Below, piece by piece: positions 39,637 to 49,548 of a stretch of DNA of 64,000 bases. The stretch comes from Leishmania mexicana MHOM/GT/2001/U1103 (Eukaryota > Euglenozoa > Kinetoplastea > Trypanosomatida > Trypanosomatidae), in NCBI RefSeq assembly GCF_000234665.1, contig NC_018319.1, positions 434,001-498,000 of the forward strand, written 5' to 3'. Position 1 is the first letter of the stretch. Each line of letters opens with the position of its first letter. The notes beneath the pieces were generated by a model. That model made no database searches, was not told the DNA's origin, and saw nothing but the letters and a program-made list of their open reading frames with translations. A program made the position numbers and the translations under genes.

Positions 39637-42600
39637 TTACAGCAAAATGTGGGGCAGCAGACGACCGAGTTGCGCGCCGGCAAACTGCGCCACCCGCGTC
39701 GATAGGCTCACCTTGACGTTGCTCTTCCTGCTCACCGGCTTCTTGTTCTTCAATACTGCGCGTGAGCCGACCAGCCGCTTCCCCACACCGCGCGCAGCGC
39801 TATCCGACGACCTAGTGCCGCCGACGGACTCCCCAGGGCGGCGCTTGCTCGGCGGCGGCTTCTCGTACTGGCAGGCGTGCACGCGGTACGCCGTCGCGCC
39901 CTTTGCAGACGCCTCCAGCATCAGCAGAGGCTGCCGAAGCGCCGGCAGCTCTACCCCGCCCGTGATGCTAGACGAGCGTTGCTCCTTCTGAATCGAGTTG
40001 ATGAGCACGCGCTCGTACTCCTGGAATGTCTTGTCGAACTTGTCGAGCTCCGTCAGCCACATCTTCACCGGCGTCGTCCTCTTCAGTTCCTCGATCTGCG
40101 CTTGCGTCTTGGCTATGTCCGCCTGGAGTTTCTCGGTGCTCGTGCGGGTGAAGAAGGTGATAGGCTTCTTCAAGATGTAGTCGAAGCTCTCGTCCACGCG
40201 CACGAGGCCGAGTTTCACGCATGTCTTGTGCAGCGTGTCGTCTGTTGCATTCAGGAAGTCGATCTGGCCCTGCCGGAAGTGCTCGACGAACTTGCGCGTC
40301 GACTGCAGACGGGCGAGATCCATCTCCATGAGCCCGATCTTGCGGGTGCGGCGGCGCTTGTACAAGTCAAGGCGACGGTCGTAGTGCCACTGCAGCACCG
40401 GCGAGAGGTCTGAGTCGATCGGGCTAAGCGTGCCGGTGGGCGAGAAGACGGTGCCGTTGATGTAGATACGCTGCGCCAGTGCTAGGTCTGTTTCGCACTC
40501 CGCCCATGTCGTCAGCGAGCCTTCGCGCACGATGAGGTCGATGTCGATGTGGTTGGCGCCAGAGTAGTCGGCGATGCGTTGCACAACATCCGCGCTGGCG
40601 AGGGACGAGATGTGCAGGCGGAACGCTTCAATGCTCGTCATCCACGGAATTTCCGAAATATGGAAGCGACCATTTGGGTGCGCTGTGTACTTGCCCACCG
40701 CGATGAACTCGTTGTCGGGGCCGCGCCGCACCGTGCCCTGGAAGCCCACCGCCCACGGCACGAGGTTGCGCATCACCTGCTTGGCCGACTCGCCGTTGAT
40801 CATGGCTCGCACCGCGGCCGAGACGTCGAGCGGGTGGAATGCTGGGATCGTCGTGGCGAAGCCGAAGCCGATGCCGACCGCACCGTTACACAGCAGCATC
40901 GGCAGGATGGGAACGTAGTGGTGCGGCTCCACGAACGTACCCTCTTCGTCCATGTAGTCCAGGAGTGGGTCATCCTCCTCGGGGAACAGCAGGCGGGCAA
41001 AGCGGCTGAGCTTCGTAAAAATGTAGCGCGGGGCAGCGTGGTCGCTGCCGAGCTGCTGTCGAGAGCCGAACTGACCCTCTGGCACGAGCAGGTTGATGTT
41101 GTTGCCCCCAGTGAAGTTCTGCGCCATCTTCACGATGGTCTCCTGCAGCGAGGCCTCGCCGTGGTGGAACGCCGACGCCTCTGAGATGTAGCCCGACAGC
41201 TGCGCCACCTTCGACGCCTCGGAGCTGTGGCGCCGCAGCATTGCCCACAAAATCTTGCGCTGCGACGGCTTCAGCCCGTCGACGCAATGCGGGATGGCGC
41301 GGGCGTTGCCGACGAGCGCGAAGTGCACCATCTCCTTGTGCACAAACTCCGGAATAGTCAGCATCTTCTTGCTTCGATCGATATCAATCTCGCCCTGGAA
41401 GGCGTTTGCCTTCGTCATCCACTCCTTGCGCCACTCCACCTCGGCCGCGTCGAAGACGCTATCGAGCAGCTGGTGGTCCCTCGCGTCGACAGTGAGCTGC
41501 ATGATGTTCTTCTCCATGTCCGCAAAATACTCTTTGCCCTCCGCCGTGGTCGACGTGCCGAGACCTTTGTAGTACTTGGCCGTGTAGCGCGCACTCGGGT
41601 GGGCCCGCTGCCAGCGGTGGAAGTCGCGGAAGCTGTGGAAGGCGATCACCTCCTTGGACTTGCCGTTCACCTTGATCTTCACAATGGGGGTTGAGAAGAG
41701 GGAGATGTAGCCCGGGTTGTTCTGCAGCAGCTTCGGCCACAGCGACTCGAAGGCGTTGATGACGAGGCCTTTAATGTGCGAACCATCCGCGTCTTGATCC
41801 GTCATGACGAGAAGCCGCTGATAGCGCAGCTCAGCCAGCGTTCGGTACTCCTTACCCAGCTCCAACCCTAGCGAGAGGAAGAGGTCTTGCAGCTCCTTGC
41901 ACGTCTTGAGCCGCTTCAGATTCTTGTTCCGCACGTTCAGCAGCTTGCCACGCAGTGGGAAGACACCACAGTACTTCTTCTGCTCGCTGGAGAGCGAGTT
42001 GAGGGCGAGCGCCTTCGCAGAGTCACCCTCTGTAATGATGAGCGTGCGGATGTTCCTGCCGTCTGACCGCGACGAGGTGGCGTCGACGAGCTTCGTGATG
42101 GAGGATATGAGAGTCTTGCTGCTCAGCCGCCGGCCGGCGCCGATCTCCTTGTTCAGTTCATTCGTGAGCTGGTCGTCCATGCTGTTCACGTGCGCCTCCA
42201 GGAACGGCATCCTCTCAAGGTACTTCTCCAACGTGTTCTTCGGTACGCGCGGCATCGTTACTGTTGACACGAGCCGCGCCTTACTCTGCGAGTCGAACTT
42301 CGGCTGCGCCTGCACGAGGAAGACGAGCACCGTGAAGTGTCGCTGCACCCGGTTTGTGTCCACCACCTTGCCGTTCTTCTTGAAATTCTTGCTCAGCGAA
42401 TCAAGGCAGGAGTCTAGGATGTCCATGGCGGCGTTGCAGTGCGTGCCGCCATTGTACGTGACGACGCCGTTCACGACGCTGACGATGCGCTTCGGGCTCT
42501 GCGTCAGCTGCGGCACATACGCGACGCTGCCGTTAGAGCTTGTGTACACAAACGGCTCAGGCGGCATCGACCCGTCCAGGCCGGACAGCGAGTAGAGCCG

Positions 42601-43347
42601 CGCGTAGTCGGTAAATGAGCGGAAGCCGAAGGGCACGTTGTTCAGCCGCACCTCGATCTTGGAGAACATCGCGGCGAGGTCCATGATGCGCTTGTGCAGC
42701 ACCCGCTTCATGTCGAGCGAGATGGACGCGCTTGGGAAGCCAAAGTGCGCATAGTCTGGCATGAACTTCACGCGTGTCACGTTCTTCTCCTTCGGATCGA
42801 CTCGATTCACGCGCGGCGCCGTCGCCATCCGCATGTGGTCCGTCCAGCTCATGTGGAACTCTCGGCCGTCAGTGCGGCAGACGACGGAGAACTTCGTGGA
42901 GAGAATGTTCGTCAGCTTGGCGCCGTAGCCGTGCCGACCCGCTGTCGTCGACGTCGAGTCGTTGTTATAGTTGGAGCTGGTCAGCAGGTGGCCAAACACC
43001 ATCTCCGGGATGTACATCTTGTGCTCCCTGCTACGCACAATGGGGAGGCCGGCGCCGTCGTTCTCGACCGTGATCTCGCCCGTGTCGGAGATGTTGATGC
43101 TGATGTACGTCTGCCGCACCGATCCCTTACTGTTGGTGATGTTGTCCGCCGCGTTGAGCAATATTTCGTCCACGATCTTCAAGAGGCCTTGGTTCACCCG
43201 CATCGTTTCCCACACCATCTTGCCCTTCTCCGGATCGAAAATGTACATGGACGTGGGCTGGGTCTCGATGCTGCCCACGTACATCTCCGGCCGAAGGAGG
43301 ACATGGTCGATCGGGGTGAGCTTCTTATACTTGGAAGCGTCCGTCAT
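39637..43347 (-). CDS. TOP2: DNA topoisomerase II (kinetoplast/mitochondrial type)
   Basis: This 1236-residue type IIA topoisomerase passes one duplex through another using ATP; in trypanosomatids this form decatenates and segregates kinetoplast DNA minicircles. The GHKL ATPase has NAADN (65-69) and GRHGYGAK (137-144). TOPRIM has EGDSAKALA with E440, PLRGKLLNVR, and DQDADGSHIKG (519-521 acidic pair). The DNA-gate domain has APRYIFTKLS with the catalytic Tyr775, matching the position I recall for the L. donovani enzyme. The C-terminus is only about 50-60 residues of basic, Ser-rich sequence, far shorter than in nuclear topoisomerase II of animals, giving the compact length known for this family. 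Confidence 0.97.
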   Translation of the reverse strand: MTDASKYKKLTPIDHVLLRPEMYVGSIETQPTSMYIFDPEKGKMVWETMRVNQGLLKIVDEILLNAADNITNSKGSVRQTYISINISDTGEITVENDGAGLPIVRSREHKMYIPEMVFGHLLTSSNYNNDSTSTTAGRHGYGAKLTNILSTKFSVVCRTDGREFHMSWTDHMRMATAPRVNRVDPKEKNVTRVKFMPDYAHFGFPSASISLDMKRVLHKRIMDLAAMFSKIEVRLNNVPFGFRSFTDYARLYSLSGLDGSMPPEPFVYTSSNGSVAYVPQLTQSPKRIVSVVNGVVTYNGGTHCNAAMDILDSCLDSLSKNFKKNGKVVDTNRVQRHFTVLVFLVQAQPKFDSQSKARLVSTVTMPRVPKNTLEKYLERMPFLEAHVNSMDDQLTNELNKEIGAGRRLSSKTLISSITKLVDATSSRSDGRNIRTLIITEGDSAKALALNSLSSEQKKYCGVFPLRGKLLNVRNKNLKRLKTCKELQDLFLSLGLELGKEYRTLAELRYQRLLVMTDQDADGSHIKGLVINAFESLWPKLLQNNPGYISLFSTPIVKIKVNGKSKEVIAFHSFRDFHRWQRAHPSARYTAKYYKGLGTSTTAEGKEYFADMEKNIMQLTVDARDHQLLDSVFDAAEVEWRKEWMTKANAFQGEIDIDRSKKMLTIPEFVHKEMVHFALVGNARAIPHCVDGLKPSQRKILWAMLRRHSSEASKVAQLSGYISEASAFHHGEASLQETIVKMAQNFTGGNNINLLVPEGQFGSRQQLGSDHAAPRYIFTKLSRFARLLFPEEDDPLLDYMDEEGTFVEPHHYVPILPMLLCNGAVGIGFGFATTIPAFHPLDVSAAVRAMINGESAKQVMRNLVPWAVGFQGTVRRGPDNEFIAVGKYTAHPNGRFHISEIPWMTSIEAFRLHISSLASADVVQRIADYSGANHIDIDLIVREGSLTTWAECETDLALAQRIYINGTVFSPTGTLSPIDSDLSPVLQWHYDRRLDLYKRRRTRKIGLMEMDLARLQSTRKFVEHFRQGQIDFLNATDDTLHKTCVKLGLVRVDESFDYILKKPITFFTRTSTEKLQADIAKTQAQIEELKRTTPVKMWLTELDKFDKTFQEYERVLINSIQKEQRSSSITGGVELPALRQPLLMLEASAKGATAYRVHACQYEKPPPSKRRPGESVGGTRSSDSAARGVGKRLVGSRAVLKNKKPVSRKSNVKVSLSTRVAQFAGAQLGRLLPHILL

Positions 43348-43356
43348 CCTCTACCG

Positions 43357-43358
43357 CT
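43357..43358 (-). promoter_or_regulatory. Predicted spliced-leader acceptor AG, topoisomerase II
   Basis: On the transcript a pyrimidine tract (plus 43374-43390) is followed by a TATATATAAG segment; that AG is the first after the tract and lies 9 nt before the start codon. A second AG (TAG) follows 4 nt before the ATG. Confidence 0.38.
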
Positions 43359-45046
43359 TATATATATGAGTGTTGGGGAAAGGGAGGGGGACGAGCCCGT
43401 GCACAGTCTTGTCACACACTCTTTCTGCCGCTGTGCCTGGCTTTCTGAGCTCCGGTGGGTGTGGGCGGTTCTGTCCAAGCCCAGTGTCTGCCTCTGGGAG
43501 CAGGAGACGCACCGTCACCGACGCAACACACCCCACACAGATAGAGGACGTGCCGATAAAGGGTTGCGCCGCTAAAGCGTCTATGATGATGCGGGTAACC
43601 AACAAACGCCGGCCTCTCCCTCCCTTTTCTCTCCGTTCAACGGTTTCGGCCAGCCTCCTTGGCGCGCCGCTCTCTCGCCGTGTCCGTCTGCGAGTACGTC
43701 ACAGGCTGCTCGGCCAATGCGGTGGCGTGCTCAACGCGCACACGAGCAGACCTGTTTGACAGACTCTCGAAACGCACGTGCCGCAGTTTTTTGTTGTTGA
43801 GGGGGGCCAGGGAAGTGACTGGAGGCTGCGCTGAGCAGCGTCTATGCAGCGCCTGTATGCTCTGAATAACGTCTATGTGTGTGTATGTGTGTGTAGATGT
43901 GGGTGGCAGCAGGAAAGGGACCGGGGGAGGACCGCCTTCGCGTTGATGCCGACTCGCTGCCGTGTAACGCTTTTACCTTGTCCGCGTTGTCTATGCGTGG
44001 CTGGCGAGTGCGTGCGTAGAGGGGATAATGGCGGGGGTGGTGGGGTGGGGTGGGTGCAAGACGGAGAGAGAGGAAGTGCAGGGAGGGGAAGGTGTTTTCC
44101 ATGTAACACGCGTGCGCATGGTTAGCGCGCGCGCAGGGGCGGGAGAGAGGGGGGAGCGTGGCGGGGGCGGTACCTTCAGGAGAAGGTGTCGTTGCATGCT
44201 TTCTTAGTCGCCCTGTCAGCGGGTGCGCCCACGGTGGGGTGGGGTGGGGGGACGGGAAGGGAGGCGAGCGTCGCGCACCACTATGAGCTCTCTCGCATCC
44301 AGGGGACGTCCTCCGCTCTGCCCTTCACATGTGCTACACACACGAGCTGTTTTCGTGCTTGCATCTTTTTCGTTTTCCTTCAGGATCCTAACAGCGGCGC
44401 TGCGCACCTGCGGGGACGATGCGGGGCGTGGGCGGGGTGTGTATGGGGCAGCGGTGGTGGTGAGGGAGGCCAAAGGAGAGACGGCGCATACAAACACGGG
44501 AGCCGTGCGTGAAGCGCACGAGAATGAGAACATCAACGCGAGCACAACGAGGAGTCAGGAGAGTAAGAGCGCCAACTCATCATTGGCAGCCGGTCAAGCG
44601 AGGAGGGGGAAGGGGGAGGGGGGAGGAGGAGCAGCAGCAACGTGAAGTCGTTCGGTGCAACGGACACCAGCTTCACCGCCTAATCGTGTGTGTGTGTGTG
44701 TCGGAGGAGTGGAGGCAACACACAGACACACACACACACACCTACAGAGAGAGAGAGCGGCTGCAGCGACGGCAAGATCGACGACGACGACATCACCCAC
44801 ACACACACACATGCACAAATACATACACGCCCGAGCAAAGGTGGATAACCCGCTTGAGCGCCCCCTCGTCCTCAGCCCCGTTTTCTCCACACAGGGAACA
44901 CGGTTGCGCTTTCACAGAAGCAGTCGACACGGCTGATGCCCAACACGAACAACACCTCATCCAAGGCAGGAGAGGGGGGAGGGGGTGGGGTAGCACAGAA
45001 AAGACGGAGAGCGGAGTCGCACAGCCACAGCCACACACAGGCACAG

Positions 45047-45073
45047 ACACACACACACACACACACACACACA
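45047..45073. repeat. (AC)n microsatellite
   Basis: This is a dinucleotide run of about 27 bp in the USP 3' region. Confidence 0.93.
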
Positions 45074-45297
45074 GCCCCAGACGCACCACGGCAGCACCGA
45101 TAAAGAAAACGCGGAGGAGTGGCTGTAAAGGTATCGTACAAGTAAAGCAAAGACAAAGGACACAAGAGGACACCGACGCACACCAAGACAGGGTGGGAGG
45201 GGGGGGGAGAGCACAGGAACACCACCCGTCGCCTACGTCGGTGAACAGGATGCCGTGGGGGTGGGGGCGGGCGGGAGTGAGAGGAGGGGGTGGGGCA

Positions 45298-48200
45298 CTA
45301 CTTATTAGAGATCTTCAGCTGCGGACTGTGCTGGGCAACGTAGCGAGAACCTGGCTTCTCGCGCGGCTTGGCGTGGTTCAGCATTAGGCTGGCGACGTAC
45401 TGGGACGTGTTCTTGGTGTGTACCCAGAACAGGTGCACGTGCTCCTCCCAGTTCTCGAAGTGGTATACTTGCCCCGCCACCATCATCACCCCAAAACCCT
45501 CGGCGTTGTTCAGCGCGTCCTTGGGTAGATAGGTGGTCTGCAGCATTATGTCGAGTGCCTCGTGCACCGTCGTGGTGCGGTCGATTGTGATGAGAAACGG
45601 CTGCCCGAAAGCGCTGCGCTGCTGCTGCTGGCCCAGTGACGTGCTGCGGTCGTGCGTCGAGTAGTTCATGTGGCAGCACGCGATCCGCTGCTCCGTGCCC
45701 TGGAGCGGCGCCGCCGCCTGAATATCCACCTCGAACTTGCGCAGTGCCGACGCCTCCAGCGCGGACTCCTCGGCGCCGGTCTTGGACATGGCCACCTCGT
45801 GCATCGCCGCGATGACGTGCCTGGCTGAGTCTACAAAGCTCAGCGTGAAGTGCGGTGACTGGAGGGTGTCCTGCATGGTGCCCCACACGTCCGCCTCGCG
45901 CTGCCACGCCGGCACGGACTCGCAAATGCGACGCACGAGGCCCTGGCGGGTGATGCTGGCGAGATTGACGCTGTAGGCCTCGCGGTGCAGTGCGTGGCCC
46001 GCGTGGTCCCGCAGCGTGGCGGTGACGACGCCAACGCTCTGGTGCTGCTCGCGGGCTTCAGCCAGTCGCTCGTAGTACAGCACCGAGGTCTTGTTGTACG
46101 AGTCCAGGTAGAGGAGGTCGGCCACGGTGAGTCGGCTGCTGTACGGCGTCGGCGACACCTCCGGCGCCGGCTCACCAGTGCTGCAGCACTGGTACAGCTG
46201 CAGACGATTCGGGTCAAAGGCGATGGTGCGACCGATGGCGGTGCACACGGCCTCGTAGTTCCAGCTAAAGAGCATGCGACACGAGTGCTCCGTCGGCAGC
46301 GTTGCCACGGAAATCTCGTGTAGCGTGGAGAGTTGCACCGCCTCGTACGGGTTCAGGGTGGCGGCGATGCGAATCGGGTCGGCCTCCACCGCTGCGTTCG
46401 CCACAGCGGTGGCGCTGCTGCGAGTGGTGCCCATGGTCAGCGCCGGCGTCGGACTCACACTGCTCGTGGCGCCGCACGTCGTGGACGTGTTTGCTGTGAC
46501 GGCGCCATCGCCAGTGCTACCGGTGCTCGGCGTCGTCGGCTTCTTTGCATCCGACGTCACGGACTCGGAGCTGTTGATCAGCGCGGTCGAGTCTCCCTGC
46601 GGCGGCGCGCCAGTGGTGGAGGCGTCGGTGGCCCCCTCGGACTCCCCGCCAGGCGCCGCCGAGTGCAGAGGCGGGGCTGTCGGCCCGGCATCCGTGGCAC
46701 CGCCTGTCGACGTTCGCTCCTTTTTGGCTACGCCGGACGACGCTGTCGCCGCCGCCACGGCGCCGCGCTGCCGCTCCAGCGTTGACTGCCGGTACGCGTC
46801 GTCGTTTGCTCGGTGGCTGCGCTCCACCTCGATGATGTGCACGTCGAGGCTGTTGCGCGTGTCGCGGTAGTAGTTGAGGATAGATAGGTAGCGACACGAG
46901 GCGGGGATCGCTCGCAGCTGCGCCACCACTACGCAGCCGGACTTGAAGTCCCCCAAGTCAAGGTGCTCGTTAAGTTCGACTGGGGTGTGGTCGCCGCGCT
47001 CGAGGAAGAAGCGGAACATCGACGGCGGTGGCGGCTGCGACCTTGCTACTGGGGCGCCGGATGAGGATGGTGCCGCGTCATCCAACAGGCCGAGGAAGTC
47101 GCGGTACACGGCCCCGCAACAGTACGTCTTGGCTGCCTTGTCGATGAGACGACTGCCAACGTACTGGATAGTGTTGACGGAGTAGTCGTAGTACTTGAAG
47201 AAGATGAGGGCGCGGTCGTAGCCAACGAGGGGCAGCACCGGTAGAGCGGCGGTCGATGCCGCAGGGGCCGGGTGCAGGAGGGGGTGCCCGAACGGGAGCT
47301 CGAGGTGCACGTTGCGCACGGCCACCGTCCGCTTATTGGGCATGTAGCACGTCAGCATCACCGACACCGTCCGCCGCGACTCGCTCAGCAACAGGGTGAC
47401 AGTGTTGCAGCTGTCGGTGACGGCAGCCATCGCCACGGGAAGCGTCTCCGTGTCGGTCGTGACGACGTACTCGACTGTGGCCGCGTATTCGGAGTGGTCG
47501 AGGGTGATGTGCAGCGCCTTCGCCTCCGTTGGGCTCGACAACTCCACCGTGTAGCAGCGGCCGGTGTCGTCCTGCTGGATGCTGCGGATCAGGCCCCATT
47601 CCTTCGTCACGCCGTGCAGCCCTGGCAAGGGCACCTTCGCCTGGTCGACGTAGAGGCACATCGTCAGCGCAGTGTTGTTCTCCTCTGCGGTGAGGAAATC
47701 CCTCAGACACTCCTGCGGCTGCTGCGGAGCGAGTTCGTTGTGCTCCGCGTTTTCCGCGTACGTCGGAAGAGCGATGGACGGCCGCAGCGCCGATCCATCG
47801 CTGCACCGCCACAGGCGACAGTTGGAAGCCGTCACGCCCCGACGCGCCATCTCCGGCTGCGCGGCCAGCGCCTCGTACACCGCCGCCAGCGTGTCCGACT
47901 TACGAACTGTTATGACGCAGTCGACGAGCCGGCGCCACTGCTGGGTATCGCGGGAGAAAAGTTCGGTGCTGCACACGGAGTCGCAGTACTTGCTGAGGGC
48001 GGCATCAGTGATGCAGTACATCGTGACGGACAACCGGGCCTCCTCGGCCTCGCGCAGCTGTCGTTCTTCTTCCTGGATGGCACGCCGCATCGCCTCCTTG
48101 ACCCAGTCGGATACGATGTCGGTCGGCGACGGCGCGAGAATCGCCGCCGCATCGGCGCGGCGCACGTAGGAGAGGATGTAAGCGTTCGCCCCTCCCATGA

Positions 48201-49548
48201 GCGACGTGTCGTGGCGGAAGCTGTCGGCCGAGCCGGTGCCGCGGCCGTAGTTGGCGCGCACCGCGACGTCCTCCGGCACCTGACGCACGTTCTCGTCGTC
48301 GTACTCGAGCCAACGGCAGAAGCGCTGCCCCACCGGGTCCCACTCCCGGATGTAGCAGTAGTAGTGGCCACTGCGTGCCGTGCCACGGTGTACGATCACC
48401 CCTTGCAGGTCGTAGATGGCGAGCGAGTCGCTGCTGAAGGGGACAACCGCGGAGCCCAACCGACTCCCACCACCCACACCGCCGCCACCGTCATCGCTGG
48501 CTGCGGCAGCGTCCGGCTTCTCCAGGGAACGCAGGTCGAGGACGACGGGGAACTCCAGCGGCGTATTCACCTTTCGCATCTCCAGTGTTGGGGAAGTCAA
48601 GTCCATGGCGAAGCGCTTCAGATGAAACCAGGTCACGGCAGGGAAGCGAGTGTAGCTGTAGCCCTTCTCGGCATCCATGTACACCACCGGCATCCCCTCC
48701 CGCTCCACACGGTACTTGTTCTCGCCGACCAGCTTATCGCGCGCGGTGAGTGAGGTCAGACTGCCTAGCAGTGTGCTGTGCTGGCCAAGAGGGATGTGCA
48801 CGTCATAGTAGGTGTCGGCGCGGCGAGAGACGTACGACTTGTCTAGCGTCTCCACGAACTGCTCGCCACGCCCCTCGAACAGTTGGTTGATGGCGCCCTC
48901 CGTCACGGTGCCTTTCATCCGCTCCTCCAAGTTGTCGCGCAGCAGCGTCGCCATCTCCTGGATGTCGTGCTGCACGTACAGCTCCTTGCGGCCCCAGCCA
49001 AAGGCGTTGGTCAGCACGGTGGTGCGCGCCGGCGTGGTGCGCTCTTGCATCTGGAAGAAGGTCTCCTGCAGTGCCTTGTACACTGACGGCTCATCGTCAT
49101 CTTCGACAGGGATGCGGTAGACCGCAGTGCGGAAGTAGCTGATGTGGAAAAGCAGCTGCAGCAGAGAGTTCAGGTAGCAGGTGCAGCCCTCGTTGATGAG
49201 CCCCACTGCTGTCGGCACTATTTCGGCCTCTTCGTCGTCGTCCGCGTCCGCAGGGGATGGACCAGCGGCGACATCGGCAGCGCTCCCAGCCTTGCCCACG
49301 CGGCTGCGGAGCGCACGACGACTCACAGGAGCGTCGCCCTCGTCGTCCGCAAAGGTGGTGTCGCTACTACTGCTGGAGGTAACGGCCAGGCGGTCGCTGC
49401 GTTGCGCGTGGACGTCCTCGCCGTGGCCGTTGCTGCTGAGCTGTGAGCACAGCGACGACCCTCGGCAGGTGTCCATCGACCGATTCCCCTCCGCGCCGTT
49501 CGAAGACCGGTCTTCCGCGTACGTATCACCCACATTGGTGGACTCCAT
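45298..49548 (-). CDS. USP7-like ubiquitin carboxyl-terminal hydrolase
   Basis: This 1416-residue deubiquitinase belongs to the USP (C19) family. After an acidic, disordered start (1-110) the Cys box reads GLINEGCTCYLNSLLQLLFH with catalytic Cys124. The His box GTARSGHYYCYIREW carries His395, followed by CRWLEYDDENVRQV. The finger segment around MKGTVTEGAINQLFEGRGE resembles USP7/Ubp15. The long C-terminal half (about 500-1416) suits the ubiquitin-like repeats of USP7, interrupted by an Ala/Ser/Thr-rich linker at about 915-1050. The N-terminal MATH/TRAF domain of USP7 is absent. The first ATG of the frame was used. It probably acts on nuclear or cytosolic ubiquitin conjugates. Confidence 0.92.
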   Translation of the reverse strand: MESTNVGDTYAEDRSSNGAEGNRSMDTCRGSSLCSQLSSNGHGEDVHAQRSDRLAVTSSSSSDTTFADDEGDAPVSRRALRSRVGKAGSAADVAAGPSPADADDDEEAEIVPTAVGLINEGCTCYLNSLLQLLFHISYFRTAVYRIPVEDDDEPSVYKALQETFFQMQERTTPARTTVLTNAFGWGRKELYVQHDIQEMATLLRDNLEERMKGTVTEGAINQLFEGRGEQFVETLDKSYVSRRADTYYDVHIPLGQHSTLLGSLTSLTARDKLVGENKYRVEREGMPVVYMDAEKGYSYTRFPAVTWFHLKRFAMDLTSPTLEMRKVNTPLEFPVVLDLRSLEKPDAAAASDDGGGGVGGGSRLGSAVVPFSSDSLAIYDLQGVIVHRGTARSGHYYCYIREWDPVGQRFCRWLEYDDENVRQVPEDVAVRANYGRGTGSADSFRHDTSLMGGANAYILSYVRRADAAAILAPSPTDIVSDWVKEAMRRAIQEEERQLREAEEARLSVTMYCITDAALSKYCDSVCSTELFSRDTQQWRRLVDCVITVRKSDTLAAVYEALAAQPEMARRGVTASNCRLWRCSDGSALRPSIALPTYAENAEHNELAPQQPQECLRDFLTAEENNTALTMCLYVDQAKVPLPGLHGVTKEWGLIRSIQQDDTGRCYTVELSSPTEAKALHITLDHSEYAATVEYVVTTDTETLPVAMAAVTDSCNTVTLLLSESRRTVSVMLTCYMPNKRTVAVRNVHLELPFGHPLLHPAPAASTAALPVLPLVGYDRALIFFKYYDYSVNTIQYVGSRLIDKAAKTYCCGAVYRDFLGLLDDAAPSSSGAPVARSQPPPPSMFRFFLERGDHTPVELNEHLDLGDFKSGCVVVAQLRAIPASCRYLSILNYYRDTRNSLDVHIIEVERSHRANDDAYRQSTLERQRGAVAAATASSGVAKKERTSTGGATDAGPTAPPLHSAAPGGESEGATDASTTGAPPQGDSTALINSSESVTSDAKKPTTPSTGSTGDGAVTANTSTTCGATSSVSPTPALTMGTTRSSATAVANAAVEADPIRIAATLNPYEAVQLSTLHEISVATLPTEHSCRMLFSWNYEAVCTAIGRTIAFDPNRLQLYQCCSTGEPAPEVSPTPYSSRLTVADLLYLDSYNKTSVLYYERLAEAREQHQSVGVVTATLRDHAGHALHREAYSVNLASITRQGLVRRICESVPAWQREADVWGTMQDTLQSPHFTLSFVDSARHVIAAMHEVAMSKTGAEESALEASALRKFEVDIQAAAPLQGTEQRIACCHMNYSTHDRSTSLGQQQQRSAFGQPFLITIDRTTTVHEALDIMLQTTYLPKDALNNAEGFGVMMVAGQVYHFENWEEHVHLFWVHTKNTSQYVASLMLNHAKPREKPGSRYVAQHSPQLKISNK

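Larger units (their letters stand above)
43348..45297. other. Spacer between the USP gene and topoisomerase II
   Basis: This is the topoisomerase leader and USP 3' UTR. An AC run lies at 45047-45073, with shorter GT and AC patches at about 44689-44703 and 44721-44741. No gene was seen. Confidence 0.6.

Noticed and set aside
47272..48753. 493-codon plus-strand open frame
   Set aside because: It lies antisense to the USP catalytic domain, whose Cys and His boxes are clear; the frame is a GC-rich shadow with no family similarity.
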